The position numbers and the translations under genes were made by a program. 64,000 nt of DNA, taken from the NCBI GenBank assembly GCA_033980235.1, contig CM067066.1, positions 31,691,180-31,755,179 on the forward strand, given 5' to 3'. Under the pieces are notes generated by a model. That model was not told the origin of the DNA. It made no database searches and saw only the letters and a list, made by a program, of their open reading frames with translations. Positions 37,034 through 51,090 of the stretch are shown in pieces; positions within the stretch are counted from its first letter, which is position 1, and every line of letters begins with the position of its first letter. Source of the stretch: Diadema setosum (lineage: Eukaryota > Echinodermata > Echinoidea > Diadematoida > Diadematidae).

Positions 37034-40000
37034 GTAAGTATCTACATCAGCATACACGCTGCTCCAAATTCTAACAACGCACTTCATGTTCAAAAGAGTG
37101 TCTCATGAGGTGCACGAGCCGCATGAGTAAAGTCTGAAACCAGGCTATATCTATGCACATTGCGCTCTGAGGCTAAAAAGTAACGACATTGTTGAAGAAA
37201 AGATAAAGAGCGCCGCTGGTAACATACTCTTGTAATCATGTGAGGAGGCGGAGAGAGTTGGATAAGAAATCATGAAAATTAAACTATATTGCACATCATG
37301 ACGTGAATCGCTGTGTGCAAGTTCGTAATTTAAATCTCTCTCGATCCCTTTTCTTCCCCCGCTCCCTTTCTTTCGTTGAAATCGGGCACAACATGACATG
37401 CCTTGCGTAACAACAGATCCGACGCACGAATGAATTTCGAACATCATTACAAACTATACCTCAGGTAAGTAGGGACCATTTACCATTTACCAGCCTGACT
37501 GAAAGAAGACGAGGGAAACGACATAATCCTCACAGTCCCTACATACGGGTATACGTCGGTGCGTTCTCGTCATAACGTGGTGGTTTTATAAGTGAGATCT
37601 GTGACAATCTGTTCTTAGTAGTTTCTCCATAATGTACACCACTCTTTTTTAGTCGAAGTCTGGTGACTCTGTTGACATTAAAACGGGATCCACCCAACGG
37701 CACCAATTGTATCTCTCAATGGCACTCTTTAGACAAATTACTGCGTTTTCTGCTTAATATCACGCCAGAGATTAATACGTATATCATGCAAGGTCACTTT
37801 TTTGCCTCGGCATTTCCACAATACAAAGTTTGAATATTGCCATACCACGAAATAATGAGATGGAACCATTTTCATGGAACTTTAACCTTGCTCTTCCGTG
37901 AAGGGATGCGGTATTAGCATGAAATAATTATGACCGTCCATGATATAATTCTGGTGTTACAAAAATTTCGTCGAAAGTGGACCAGCAAAAGCCATGCCAA
38001 ATTGCTTTTGAGTAACGCGGTCCAATCCCTCTGCATGGCTAAAGTATCAATTTTGGAGCTGAGGTAGTATCGGAACGGGGGTAAAAAGAGATCAAGAAAA
38101 AAGGGCAAATCCCTTCAACGTTAGAAATCATTATCCGCTCCTCCTCGCGTTGTTTAACCCAGCTTTCTCCATTTAGCTCGTGCGCGCCAATGTGTGATGA
38201 AGAGGCGCGACACGGGGAGGGTGCATTAAGGTAATGGAAAGCTTAATCGCGTGTGAAGTCCTGGTAGTGCTCGGAGGATCGCAAGACCACCCCCTTGGGG
38301 GGAATTCGCTTGATCTCTGCACAGATCCCATAACGAGAATGATATCATCCTTATCATATTATTCGCATGTGCCAGTGGACATCTTCCCCCCCCCCCCCCC
38401 GCCATATACCTCTTTTCCCGTCTCCTTATTCCTTTCTCTGTTTTTCCAGGAATTCTGGAATTCCTCTTGGCGCCCTCCTTGGCATCTCCTTCGTATCCTG
38501 TTGCTTGTTGCCCTGGCAACGACCTGTCTGTGTCAGTATGTCATTTTTTTTCCATTGTGACGTGTCTATTCTCTGACTTTGATGCTGCCTTTTTCTCTTA
38601 TTACTACCCCTTGCATATCGACCACTGCGTGATCTTGAGAGCACTTGTCTTCTAATTCTATTTATTTGTTTGCTTGTATGTTTGTTTGTTTGCTTTGTCG
38701 ACCTTTTCAGAGCAGGAAAGGGGTTCCATCTCCTTGATCAGACCTCGTCAAACGATGTCTCCAGAGAAGTGAGTGGTTTGTACCGTCAATCACGGTAGGT
38801 TTGTGCATGCGCGAGACTGCTTGTTTGAGTGTTCTACTGTCTATTTTCCTTCTCATCCTCGTTCATTCTTTTATTTTTATCGTCTCATCCTCCTCTCCAT
38901 TCCCCTACCTCCATCTTCCCCCACCCCCCCCCCTCTCTCTGTCCTTTTTAATGTACTGGTTCCATGTCGACGCTGATGCCTAAATAAACCTTCAAAATTC
39001 ATGCACCGAGCATGATGGGGTCGTTCATCCGTGATCTAATACGCCCATCACATGCACTCCCCCCTGCCGAGTGAATTAGGGATGCGGCCCATTTAACACG
39101 GGGTGCGTCCCCCCAGGGATCGCCCATATAGACAAAGTTCAACTAACATGAATCACATAGTCCGGGAGCACATTCAAGCTGAAGAAACACCCTCGGTAAA
39201 TGCGCTTGCTTACAAAGATATGCTACATTATGAGGTGCTGGAAATTGAAAGAACGCAATAATGTGTACGTAATTTCACACTTAACACACAACCACTCACA
39301 GCTAATGAATTCGCTCACCATACAGCCTTACTCGCGCATGACAAGACGATTAGGGTTGTGCTTGGATTAAAAATAATAATCAACATCAAAAATTGCCAAA
39401 TTGAAACAGTAACAGGAAGCGTAATCTTCTACACTGTTTTGTAATCAAAACAAAAACACCAGTTACAGATCTCGCAATCAGGAGCCTTTTTAAGACTGTG
39501 GGCAGATAAAAGCAAAATGTGCATAAATGAATTGTATACCACTTTAGTCAAAGCTACCAATGAATGGTTAAAATCATAACGCAAAATATAAAGCGCCAAA
39601 CTACATTAAATTCACACAAATCATGAATTGATGACCATTGCAATGAAGACATGAAGATAATGTAACTGGATGACGCCAAGGCAGGATTGAGGTTTTTCTC
39701 TCTGTATGTGTGTGTGTGTGTGTGTGTTTTACAGTGGCTTATATATTTCTTCACAATATTATGTCTTTTTTTCTCAAAGTTATAATCCAAATGGGGAAAA
39801 ATACGTCTTTTCGACTCTACGAATCTTTGGCCTTGTACTGCATAAGCAAATTGTTTCCTTGTAGAAGTGAGTAACATTTGCGGTATTGCTGACAAAGAAA
39901 TTGTGTACAGGCCATTAGAGTGAGTGGTAGAGCGATTCGATCGTACTTGCATATAATGTGTAAAACTGCAAATTTCGCATCAACTTTTTTTGTTCTGTCT

Positions 40001-41516
40001 CTCTCAATTTCCCCCCCCCTTTTTTTTTTGTCAAACCTGTCAAAACCATGACCTCAAAATCGCGCTTAAATCGTTTAAAAGCAAATTAAAGATGATACAA
40101 AAAAGACTAAACGTCGACTTAAGCATAATACAAGTTTCTCTATAATGGCATTCGGATATTAATGTGTTTCGCGAACACTAGGGAATATGTTGATATTTTG
40201 ACGACCTGCTCAGGTCTCGATCGTTGTGAGAGTGGGCAATGTACTTAAAAGCTTGGACAAAAAAAAAGAAAAACAAAACAAAACAACCGGACATCAGGGC
40301 GTGAGATCGATTTTCGGACAGGCATGGTCACCAACGCTTCAAAAAGTTGCCAAAAAAACGCAGAGGCGGCGCATCGTACAAGGCCATCACTCTGTTACTT
40401 TACGTTCTGCCCGGTGTGTAGTGTTTATTTTCCCAGTGAAAAGGGGGCATCCCTCTAGAAAATGCAGTCAGGGTTTGATTGACGTACATTCGTCGATTGG
40501 GTCGAGGTCCGGTTACTCCTGATCTGGCGTTGTAATCAAATGGTGTCCCACGGCTGAAGTGACAAGTTAGGGGGCTAAATGTCAGGCAAGCAAAATCAAT
40601 GAGTGGGACTACGACGGCGCGTCGCCCGTTTTCCATGACTGTAGGACGTATCTATATATAGAGGGACCGCATAGGGGGCCATATTCTTGAAGGGGGGATG
40701 ATCCCATTAACATTTCTATCGCAACCCTATCTGGTTCACACTAAAGAGGATGCTTACTTGACGCATTACATGGAAGATGTCTAACCTCCTGCCCTTGCTG
40801 AAATTCTTGACGTCGATTTTCAAACTGGAATGCTTCAAGCGTTATAAGGACTTCGTCTCTGTTCATTCTTTTATTGCGAGAAACGAACAAAATCGTGGCA
40901 TTCATTGACTCAGTCCTGTTACTGCTATCTCATAACAGGCACATGTCGCAAACGCCAATTCAAAGACGACAGCATAATTGTATTCGTTAATTAATAGTGT
41001 ATAATGTTTGCCAGCCACACCCCCTCCCCTATCTAGTCACAGGTGTCTGAAAACCCATCTTTAACAACTATAAGAGAATTTTTCCTCTTTTTTTTTTACA
41101 CGTGTCTTTTGAGTGTGTTTGTATTATATGCACGTATGTATGTATGTGTGTACCTGTGTGTGTCCCCGTGCGTGTCCATTGTTCTGTTTGGAAATATTCC
41201 ACATGTTTCTAGCCACATGATACATGATTATTGAATGATTACATGTTTCCATACTTGGTTATGTTATTACCACTTGCTTATTTCCACGGTCAATCTGACT
41301 TTGATATCTGTAACAACCATCAGGCTTCAAAATACCTCCCATAAACAGCTCCCGGTATGTCCGTTCTCATTTTCTCTACCCCTACCCTCTCCATCCTAGG
41401 ATTGTAAAATACTCCGACATGTTATGTAATTGGTCGTGCCGGCTGGAATACATGCATTTGATTCTTATTCAGACGTGAACAAGAGTAGTCATGAGGTCCT
41501 TGTACAGATCGGAGTT
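37034..41516. other. Unique non-coding sequence
   Basis: A strong donor-like CAG|gtaagtag at about 37464 follows a 48-bp open segment (IRRTNEFRTSLQTIPQ), but its pyrimidine tract is far upstream and its phase does not match the possible exon at 36994-37033. Poly-C runs occur at 38387 and 38926. Moderately CpG-enriched patches lie at 38150-38290 and 40280-40640. No gene called. Confidence 0.45.
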
Positions 41517-41538
41517 GGGGGGGGGGGGGGGGGGGGGG

Positions 41539-41957
41539 CTTAGCCCCACCGTTGGTACTGGACTTTCCTTAGCCCATTTTCTGTTTACACTTGTTTTTGC
41601 CAAAGTGGGCTAGCCCCACCGATAATCCCGTACTATCTGGCCCTGCAAAAAATAAAAGCAGGGTTAGCACCGCAATTGCGGTGCTAACCCTGCAATTGCG
41701 GCGCCAAGCAAGTGAGTGTAAACAGAACGAAAAAAATAATCCGGGGCTAAGCGACAGAGATGAAGCCCGAACCTCACAAAGTACTGGACTAATTATACAA
41801 GTGTAAAAAGGTCAGTTTTTTCTTTATCCCGGGACAAGATCTTAGTACAGGATTTATTGGCAAGTGTAAAAAGCTTAAAAAATTGGCACGGGATTAACGA
41901 TAGTCCTGGGTCAGAGAAAGTACGGGGTTAAGAAACACAAGTGTAAAAAGGGCTTTT
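41539..41957. mobile_element. Foldback element with perfect 36-bp palindrome and repeated TTTACACTTG modules
   Basis: Seen: the module CAAGTGTAAAAAG occurs at about 41798, 41862 and 41937, and the inverse TTTACACTTG at about 41585. The modules are accompanied by repeated TTAnTCC(C/A)GTAC-like stretches, in opposite orientation on the two sides of a central palindrome. The palindrome (41658-41693) is perfect over 36 bp and centred on CAATTG. GGGCTAgCCCC-like blocks recur in the left arm. There is no coding capacity. Abutting the left end is a run of 22 G (41517-41538). Probably a non-autonomous foldback or MITE-type element. Confidence 0.65.
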
Positions 41958-42089
41958 GAGACTCTCTTACTGCCGACTGTTCGGGAAGACCGAGACCGAC
42001 TGGGATGTTGCATTATCAGCCTTGACCACATACTTCTCCCCTACCCCGACCATAGCTTCCGAAAGGCACCAATTTCGTCAAGCCCCCAA

Positions 42090-42346
42090 CGCTCAGATGA
42101 ATCCCTTAACGAAAGCTTGCCCACATGTTGATTGAAACGAATTCGGCCCGACCAACCGATAACCTCGAACGCTTTTCGACTGCTTCATTAAGTATTCATG
42201 ACAGCCGACATTGACTTGATTGGCTCTCAACTCTTTGACGAGACAAAGATGACCTTCGCCGGGCAGTCTATGTTTGATCGTTGTACCCGGAAAAGGGTCC
42301 CCGTTCTTCATTTGCCGGCTTCCTGCTGCTTAATTAGAGATTAATC
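42090..42346. promoter_or_regulatory. Candidate enhancer with inverted homeodomain sites
   Basis: Seen: moderately GC-rich sequence ending with TTAATTAGAGATTAATC (42330-42346), which holds TAAT and ATTA cores facing each other five bases apart. It also contains TTGATTGGCT and ATGACAGC words. Known: TAAT/ATTA is the homeodomain core. Enhancer activity is inference; chance TAAT sites are common in AT-rich DNA. Confidence 0.22.
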
Positions 42347-44389
42347 AAGTAGATTCAATGAAGAATCCTTTCCCACATAACCTGCATTGATAACACTAGG
42401 AATAGGATCGATGCCATCTTATTTACTTTTCTAGATAACAAACTGGCATGAAATCTGTACTTCGCTGTACAGCTGCACTGACTTTGATGGAGGCTAGCAA
42501 AATCATTGGCCATGTCAAAACTGAATTTAAATTCAGCCAGCCGAAGCTTTCATGTTCTCTCACGTGATTCGTTAATGTGATACTAACCGACAAAACCAAC
42601 CAAACAAACAAATACACCCCCGAAAAAAAAATAGCCTGCTTTCGATTAAAGCAGAGATTATCCCTGAGGGTATCGTAATTATTGAATAACCTCGATTCGG
42701 TCGTCGCAAAGACCTAAATATCGGTGCCAAGCCATCGGCTCTCGCGTAATGGAATATCGGTGCTATTTTTTGGAAATTAATTGCTCTGAATTTCAATCAA
42801 CGAATTACTCCAGTAAGGGGCATGCATATCATATACATCCACACGGGTGAATAACTATCAATCCCCTCTGGCCTTAGTTCGTGTCAGTACCGCGTTGATT
42901 TGGAATTTTACAGTATCAAAAGCGAGATTCCGCATTAAACGATTAACTGATTCACAAGTGACCATCGATATCGTCTATTTCTTCTCTCAGGAGACTTTAT
43001 TGTACATGCAAAGAGTAAATGATATCAATCTTCCGAATGTGTCCTTCAAAAAATCATGCAAATGAATGTACGTAATGTGCATTTCTCACATATTTCTTGA
43101 AAAAACCACCCAAATTGCCTTTGCACAATGGAAAAGCACAAAAATGTGAATGTATGTATAATGTACACCCACAAACACCCCCACATACACATGTGTATAT
43201 TATTCATATCTCATACACATGCATACATGTATAATTCACAACCTTTCTATACTAGTATTTCGTCGCTGCATTGCATCCAAGAAATGCATGTAGTTGAACG
43301 CATTTCTGATGAATGGTTCGATACATACGTGACAAATGAACGCGTCTGTTGAAAGACATATGACAAAAATAAAACGAAGCAAAGTTTGAGTTCTAGTTTC
43401 CATCTGCAGTAACAATGAGCAACCTTTCCTCAATTGAAAACACAATCTTGCTAATGGCACATGCAATCTGAGTTTGGCAAGTTTATGAAGGACAAAGAGA
43501 GAGAGAGAGAGAGAGAAAGAAAGACAACAACAGGAAAGAGCTAGAGAGTGTGAGAGAGAAAGGAAGAAAGAAAGAGAAAGCAAAAGAGCAAGAACATTGG
43601 AAAGGAGGAAATTAGTGCGGCAGAAGTAGCAAGAGGAGTCAATAGATACCGGACGTGCCGGAAGCATTGATAATTTAACAACGCATATTCGGAAGGAGTA
43701 AGAAAGATTAAACGAGACAGACATGTCTTGAAAAAGATACACACACGCACACACACATTCAAACGCACAACCCCCACCCCCCCCCCCCACACACACATAC
43801 GCACTCACATACGCAAACACATAGGGAGCCTACAGCACACTTACACACGCACACAAACACACAAACAATAAGACAATAATAATGTCTTGGAATTGTCGTC
43901 TGGCGAAATGCCAGCAAACATCATTCAAATACACGGTTAGATTGATGCCCGTTCACTTACAGCTAAATTGAGATCGATAACTCACTGTCGTGTCATTCTG
44001 CGCAGATTGAGCAAGTTGTTACACATGCTACAAGAACGGATGTGTCGTTATTTACCTTGCATAAAACATCCTCAAATGGGACGTAAGTTTCATTATATGA
44101 ATGATTAAAATGTCAAAAGTGTAAGACGTAAAGTAAGGTGAGTTGGTACAGATAAGACAGAGAAAAATGAGGGGCAACTTGCCGCTGATGTCTAATACTA
44201 TTTCTGTCAGTCTTCGCCAGCGTGAGGACACGAAAATATTTCAGAACTTTGGGGAGAGGGGTAACCCACTTATAAAAATGTTAAATAAAAAAGACTGTAA
44301 CACGACAAGATGGAATATAAGGACATGAAATGTTTTCGGCAGGCTCAAGTTTCGAGCCCGAGAATTTCGGACTCATTAACGTCGCCTTC
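42347..44389. other. Unique sequence and purine-rich zone
   Basis: No recognisable gene. 43496-43600 is purine-rich, and a CA/C-rich tract follows. The 194-residue minus frame crossing these is low-complexity. Confidence 0.55.
43740..43864. repeat. CA-rich tract with C run
   Basis: Degenerate CA repeats surrounding a C-rich run (about 43771-43788), next to a purine-rich zone (43496-43600) with a perfect (GA)n core at 43496-43518. Confidence 0.85.
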
Positions 44390-44516
44390 TCTCTACCCCT
44401 CTCTCCATCTCCTTTCGTCCTCTTCCCCCCCCCCTCTCTTTCTCTCGATCTCGCCCCCACCCTCTCTCTCAATCCTTTTCACCACCACTACCCCCCCCCC
44501 CCTCTCTCTCTCACAG
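44390..44516. repeat. CT/C-rich low-complexity tract
   Basis: Two poly-C runs (about 44426-44434 and 44491-44502) embedded in CT repeats. It supplies the acceptor-like tract of the possible exon at 44517. Confidence 0.85.
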
Positions 44517-44577
44517 TCAATCGAAATGCCCGAGGCATACGGTTTGACATTAATGGAAAAGCAATTAGGATGGCCAA
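44517..44577 (+). CDS. Possible small internal exon
   Basis: Seen: a 61-bp segment preceded by a long pyrimidine tract (poly-C then ctctctctctcacag) and followed by a strong donor (GGCCAA|gtaagtg). Two frames are open: one starts SIEMPEAYGLTLMEKQLGWP (phase 0 in, 1 out), the other reads V-NRNARGIRFDINGKAIRMA (phase 1 in, 2 out). The second frame would match the phase-1 end of the possible first exon at 36994-37033, but the shared phase is weak evidence. The pyrimidine tract is part of a CT-rich low-complexity zone, which makes a chance acceptor likely. Confidence 0.2.
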
Positions 44578-46734
44578 GTAAGTGTGCGTACAGGCATGTA
44601 CAGGCCTTACATGGAAACAGAAATATAACGTCTCCATCTCCACCACTAATTGACTGGTTACAGGTAGGTCGCTCAGTGAAGAATTCTTCCAAAAGAAAAA
44701 AAACGGCAAATGCTGGAGAGAAGACGGGTGAAGAAGCGATTAGGACGAGAACGGAGAATTGTGGAAGGACAGGAATTAGAAATGAAACAAAATAAAAGCA
44801 CACACACATACACACAGTGATGAGAAAAGTACGCAGAACGGAAATAAGAAAATGGTGAAGACAGAAAATGGGGGGGGGGTGAGGGGAAGTGACTGACCTT
44901 CTAAGAAACAATCAAATCGAAAATTACCTGTTGATTTATATATGGCCACTGTGATACCTGGAGTTGGTGAATAATTTTAATATTATCAACAGAATTACTT
45001 ACCCTTATGACTTTATGTACAGTGTCATTGCACTGTTCAAGTTAGTTTTCACTAGCATAACCTATCTTCCTTTAAACTTTGTGTACGATGTGAAATGGGC
45101 AAGCTAGGGATACAGATGTGGATGAGGCCAATTGGTAAACAAAACAAGAACAACAAGTGATATGCTAAATAGGCAACATCCCGTGAGAAAACTTATGACA
45201 CTGGTGCATGGCAAAGTGTGGGAATATCCCAAGGGGGGGGGGGGGGGGTGAGGAACACTATTACTGGTACGTGACACCATTATATCAATGAGTTTACATC
45301 AGCAGTAGATAGCTTTATAGCTCTATGCCAGTGTCTGTGTGTTAATCTGGCGGGAAGCAGCCAAGTAATTGTTAAACTCCAAATGAAAGGAAATAGTAAC
45401 TACTCTTCGAACGATGAAGAGTGATATATACATATCACGTATGTACATAATCATACAAAAAAGATGTTCATATCAGCGTTAGATAATTTCAAATAGCAGT
45501 ATCACGAGGAAAACAAAAACGCGATCGCTCACATTGTACTTTCGTTATTTGTCAGAAAGACATGCTATAGCTCTCTTTTTCTTGTCACGAAGACATAAAG
45601 ACCTAACATAAGATATATCTACTCTTTACACACACATACTTCAAAAATATCCCAGCAGGGCTAAGTGGTAATATGTAGGAAAGTAAATAGTGTCTTTCTG
45701 TCCGGAAAACCGTCGGTACAAATTGAAACTTTCTGCCCTAGCGAGATGTTGACATTGTCAACAACGTAGGAAACGTCCGACGACGAAGGTGAATTCAGCC
45801 ACATTCTTGTTGCCAATGGTTACCAGTGGGTCCCTGCGATTGAGTAAAGGGCAAAATCCACATCTCGCTCGTTTTCGCTGGAATCGATCACATAATGGAA
45901 GATGGATCGATCGGATGTACTCTCTGTGTTCCTCTTCTTTCTTTATACCCCCCGCCTTCTCTTCGTATCTATCCCTTGAATGGAATTATCTTCGTGTTGT
46001 AGGCCTATGTTGACGCGCTCCAGCCACGGACGACGAAAGAAACTTGCTTCCGGGTTTCATCTCAAAGCCACAATAAGGAAAGGATTCCTTCAATATTTAA
46101 GTGTTCTGTATTGCTAGCAGGTGTTGGTATGAAATGCTACACTCCCCTGCGTTTCTCCTCCAGGTTCAAACACATTGCCATTATATGGAGGAGACAGTTG
46201 TCACTAATAAGGGTGGGGAGGCATCTAAGATAACTGAGTATCTACCTTACAATCAGCAAGGTCAGATTCGAGGCCCAGTGAGCGAGTCCAGCTGATGTTA
46301 TTGAATGTTATAATGTTGTTTTCTCTAGTAAGGGGCAACAACACACTCATTCGTTGGGCCTGACTTGTTGTTAGATTTAATATAAAAGAACACATTTCTG
46401 CTCATTGTTGGTGACAAGACTGGCAAGATTTTTGTTTTCTCGATGCTTTCATAATGCATACATTGTCACTATAAGGCATACCTCCTCTTTACTACAAATC
46501 TTTGAAAACATGTTTAAAACCTCTGTCACGGGCTGTCGCATTCACCTGTAGGACTGTGGTGAATGGGACCAGGTGATGACATTTTGTTACTGAGATGTTT
46601 GTTTGTACAGAGCAATGGAATATGAGTGAGGGGGTAATTTGGGAGCAAACTGGCTGTGTGAGATTATTTTCATTCACAACAGCATGATGGTGTAATCACT
46701 CACCAGCGTGATTATTACCACGTGACAGGTCTCG
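44578..46734. other. Unique non-coding sequence
   Basis: A possible acceptor (gcgtttctcctccag) at about 46164 opens a 43-codon frame ending at 46295, starting VQTHCHYMEETVVTNK. It is not recognised and has no poly(A) signal close by. Otherwise no gene is visible. Confidence 0.45.
45233..45248 (+). repeat. Run of 16 G
   Basis: Sixteen consecutive G in unique sequence, enough to form a single-tract G-quadruplex. Confidence 0.9.
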
Positions 46735-47460
46735 TTCGCGCGCGCGTCTTTCGCCGGCAACCTGATCAAGTGCACTGACGACTGAAATGTGTCACCGCGC
46801 CACTCGTTTTCGTGAAATCAATCCAACTCGCGCGCGACTCGCGAGCCAAGGGGTTAGCCATCATCAGAATAGTTAGCGGTGTCGGTACAGAACGCGCGCC
46901 GGGTAGCCAAGCCCCTTTAAAAAACGCCCCGTTGATATGTCGACAGCTGTGCAACGCACAGAGCCTGTAGAATTGAATTAATCAGCAAATCTGCTCGGCA
47001 ATAATGCAATTTATTACGACGCTGCTGTTCCTTTAGTTCCCTCCCGGCCGTGATCAGACAAGACAAGGGCATGAATCCACTCGACGTGAAGAAACCGATT
47101 TCCCATGATGACGCAAGTGCCACCGCCGCTTTCTTTCCGAATACGTAATGTCAGTGCCACCTTTGCACGGTGTGATGGATGATGTGTTGTCATATATAAC
47201 AAACATACTAACAAAACAAAATCACCTGATACCTCGTCTTTGCAGCGAGAATTATAGCTCACCTACCTCCAAGGGCCTTCAAGAAAGCGATTTCATTCTC
47301 GTAGAGCGATCTGGCTACACCACCAAGGACGGCTACCGGCTTTTTTTCCGCGCGCGCTAAATTAATAGTTGGCAATAAAAATGACGCGGTGACCGCGCTC
47401 GGGGACCGCAAGGACGATGTGTGTTTAGACAGCCCGCTTGGCTCTGCTATTGTAAGGGAC
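46735..47460. promoter_or_regulatory. CpG-dense region with two CG clusters
   Basis: Seen: about 25 CpG in 46735-46915 (several CGCGCG runs) and a second cluster at 47348-47405 with TTCCGCGCGCGC and a near-palindromic CGCGGTGACCGCG. Between them is AT-rich sequence with homeodomain-like words (GAATTAATCAG, AATGCAATTTATTACG). Longer frames here (105 residues, minus) have no recognisable domain. Inference: a distal enhancer or an unrecognised promoter. Confidence 0.35.
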
Positions 47461-48494
47461 TCGGGAGGCAGTGGCCAAAGGAAAAATAAATTGATTTTTA
47501 GGGCTTGCATGACGTTCATGTTACACGTGCGTGTGCGAACTGGGATGTCTGACAACATGAATGCAGACTCTATCATCTAGGCAGCGATTGATTTTTGTAT
47601 TTTTTTTTTTTGTTAAACTTGTGGACTAATATAGACATGTGTCCAATACCTGCAAATTTCATTCAGAATGGAGAAATTGGATTCGTCGGAGCAATGGCAA
47701 AAGGGAAAAAAAGTTTGATTCTTGCAGGTGGGCGTCAACGGATGGAGATATTAAAAATTACATATTTCAGAAGAGCGCATCGCTTGAGTTCATTACTGTA
47801 GTATAAAAATTATGGCGGGCAGATATCCAGCTGATATGTAGAGTCAAGGTACTTCATACCAGTGCATAGACCTGTGTATGCCGCCATACGGGTTCTTGCA
47901 AGAGAAAATTATGTATATACAACCGCACACAAAACAGGCAGTACTAATGTGGAAGCACTGAAGGAGAAGTTACCCCGAAAATAACAAATTGTAACATGAG
48001 AAAAACTAAAATAATTCCGCATCACATTTCGCATCACGTATATTCTCTAGAAAGGAAATATCTGCCTTAATATAACAAGGTCAAGGTTATGTGTGCACTT
48101 GTTAAAAAGAAATTAAAGTGTATGAAATTGTTTTCATAGCTCTAAGCATGATTCAACTATTATCACACAATTGATTGACGGCAGTAAATTTCAAATGTGG
48201 AAACTGCAGCGTATGCAATCCACCAAGAATGTTGAAATCAAAATGCAAAAATGAAAGATAAAAATCGATTAACAGAGTCTGATTCTTTTTTTTCTTCAAA
48301 CTTTGTGTTTAACTGAATCATACTCCTTTCACTAAATATACGAAGAATGCTTTCGGGAAAACTTCTCACCTAATCGTACCAAAACCAGAGGCAAGACTAT
48401 AGAGAGTGTCTGTATAGTGGTGTTAAATTGAAAACAGTGGTGACGACAAGGCCAACAGCAATCTGTCACCCTAAAGATGTTCTCCTGGCACCAA
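47461..48494. other. Unique, AT-rich sequence
   Basis: No gene, RNA or repeat recognised. Confidence 0.6.
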
Positions 48495-48600
48495 TTAGCA
48501 CCAATCTTCCAGCATTCCTATCAAGAACCGACCTCCTGTGGAATACTCTTCCCAAATATGGTGCTCCCCTCTACTCCACGTAAAAAAAGTATTTAAAGTA
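48495..48600 (+). mobile_element. Possible LINE ORF2 C-terminal relic
   Basis: Seen: the frame FLSRTDLLWNTLPKYGAPLY, a stop, then KKYLK. Known: many LINE ORF2 proteins end with F-x-x-R-T-x-x-L-W-N-x-L-P and a lysine-rich tail. The fragment is short and has a stop, so it is at best an old remnant; no tail or target duplication was seen. Confidence 0.35.
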
Positions 48601-50859
<2,259 letters not shown>

Positions 50860-50870
50860 TATGAATATAA

Positions 50871-51090
50871 GAATGACCCAAGTCCATTACAGAAAATTTA
50901 GAAAAAAAATGAAATCAATGAACAATTTTCTAACGTTTTTAGTTAGTTAGTTAGTTAGTAAGATGCTTTTTTTTTTAATACAAATTTTAACGTAAAACAT
51001 TAAATGGACTGATTATCTATCTTTTCATGACTTCGTAAAAAGGTCTTCAAAGACGAAATATAGCCAAATTTGGACTTGGGTCGTTTTTTC
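50871..51090. repeat. Weak inverted pair (ATGACCCAAGTCCA)
   Basis: ATGACCCAAGTCCA at about 50873 recurs inverted as TGGACTTGGGTCGT at about 51072, around a (TTAG)5 tract near 50940-50960. It may be the ends of a small MITE just right of the (TA)n array; the shared ends are only about 13 bp. Confidence 0.4.

Noticed and set aside
37402..37464. 48-bp exon candidate before CAG|gtaagtag
   Set aside because: Pyrimidine tract is about 40 bp from the AG and the frame does not join with the possible exon at 36994-37033.
43236..43820. 194-codon minus-strand frame
   Set aside because: Mostly translated GA and CA repeats and a C run.
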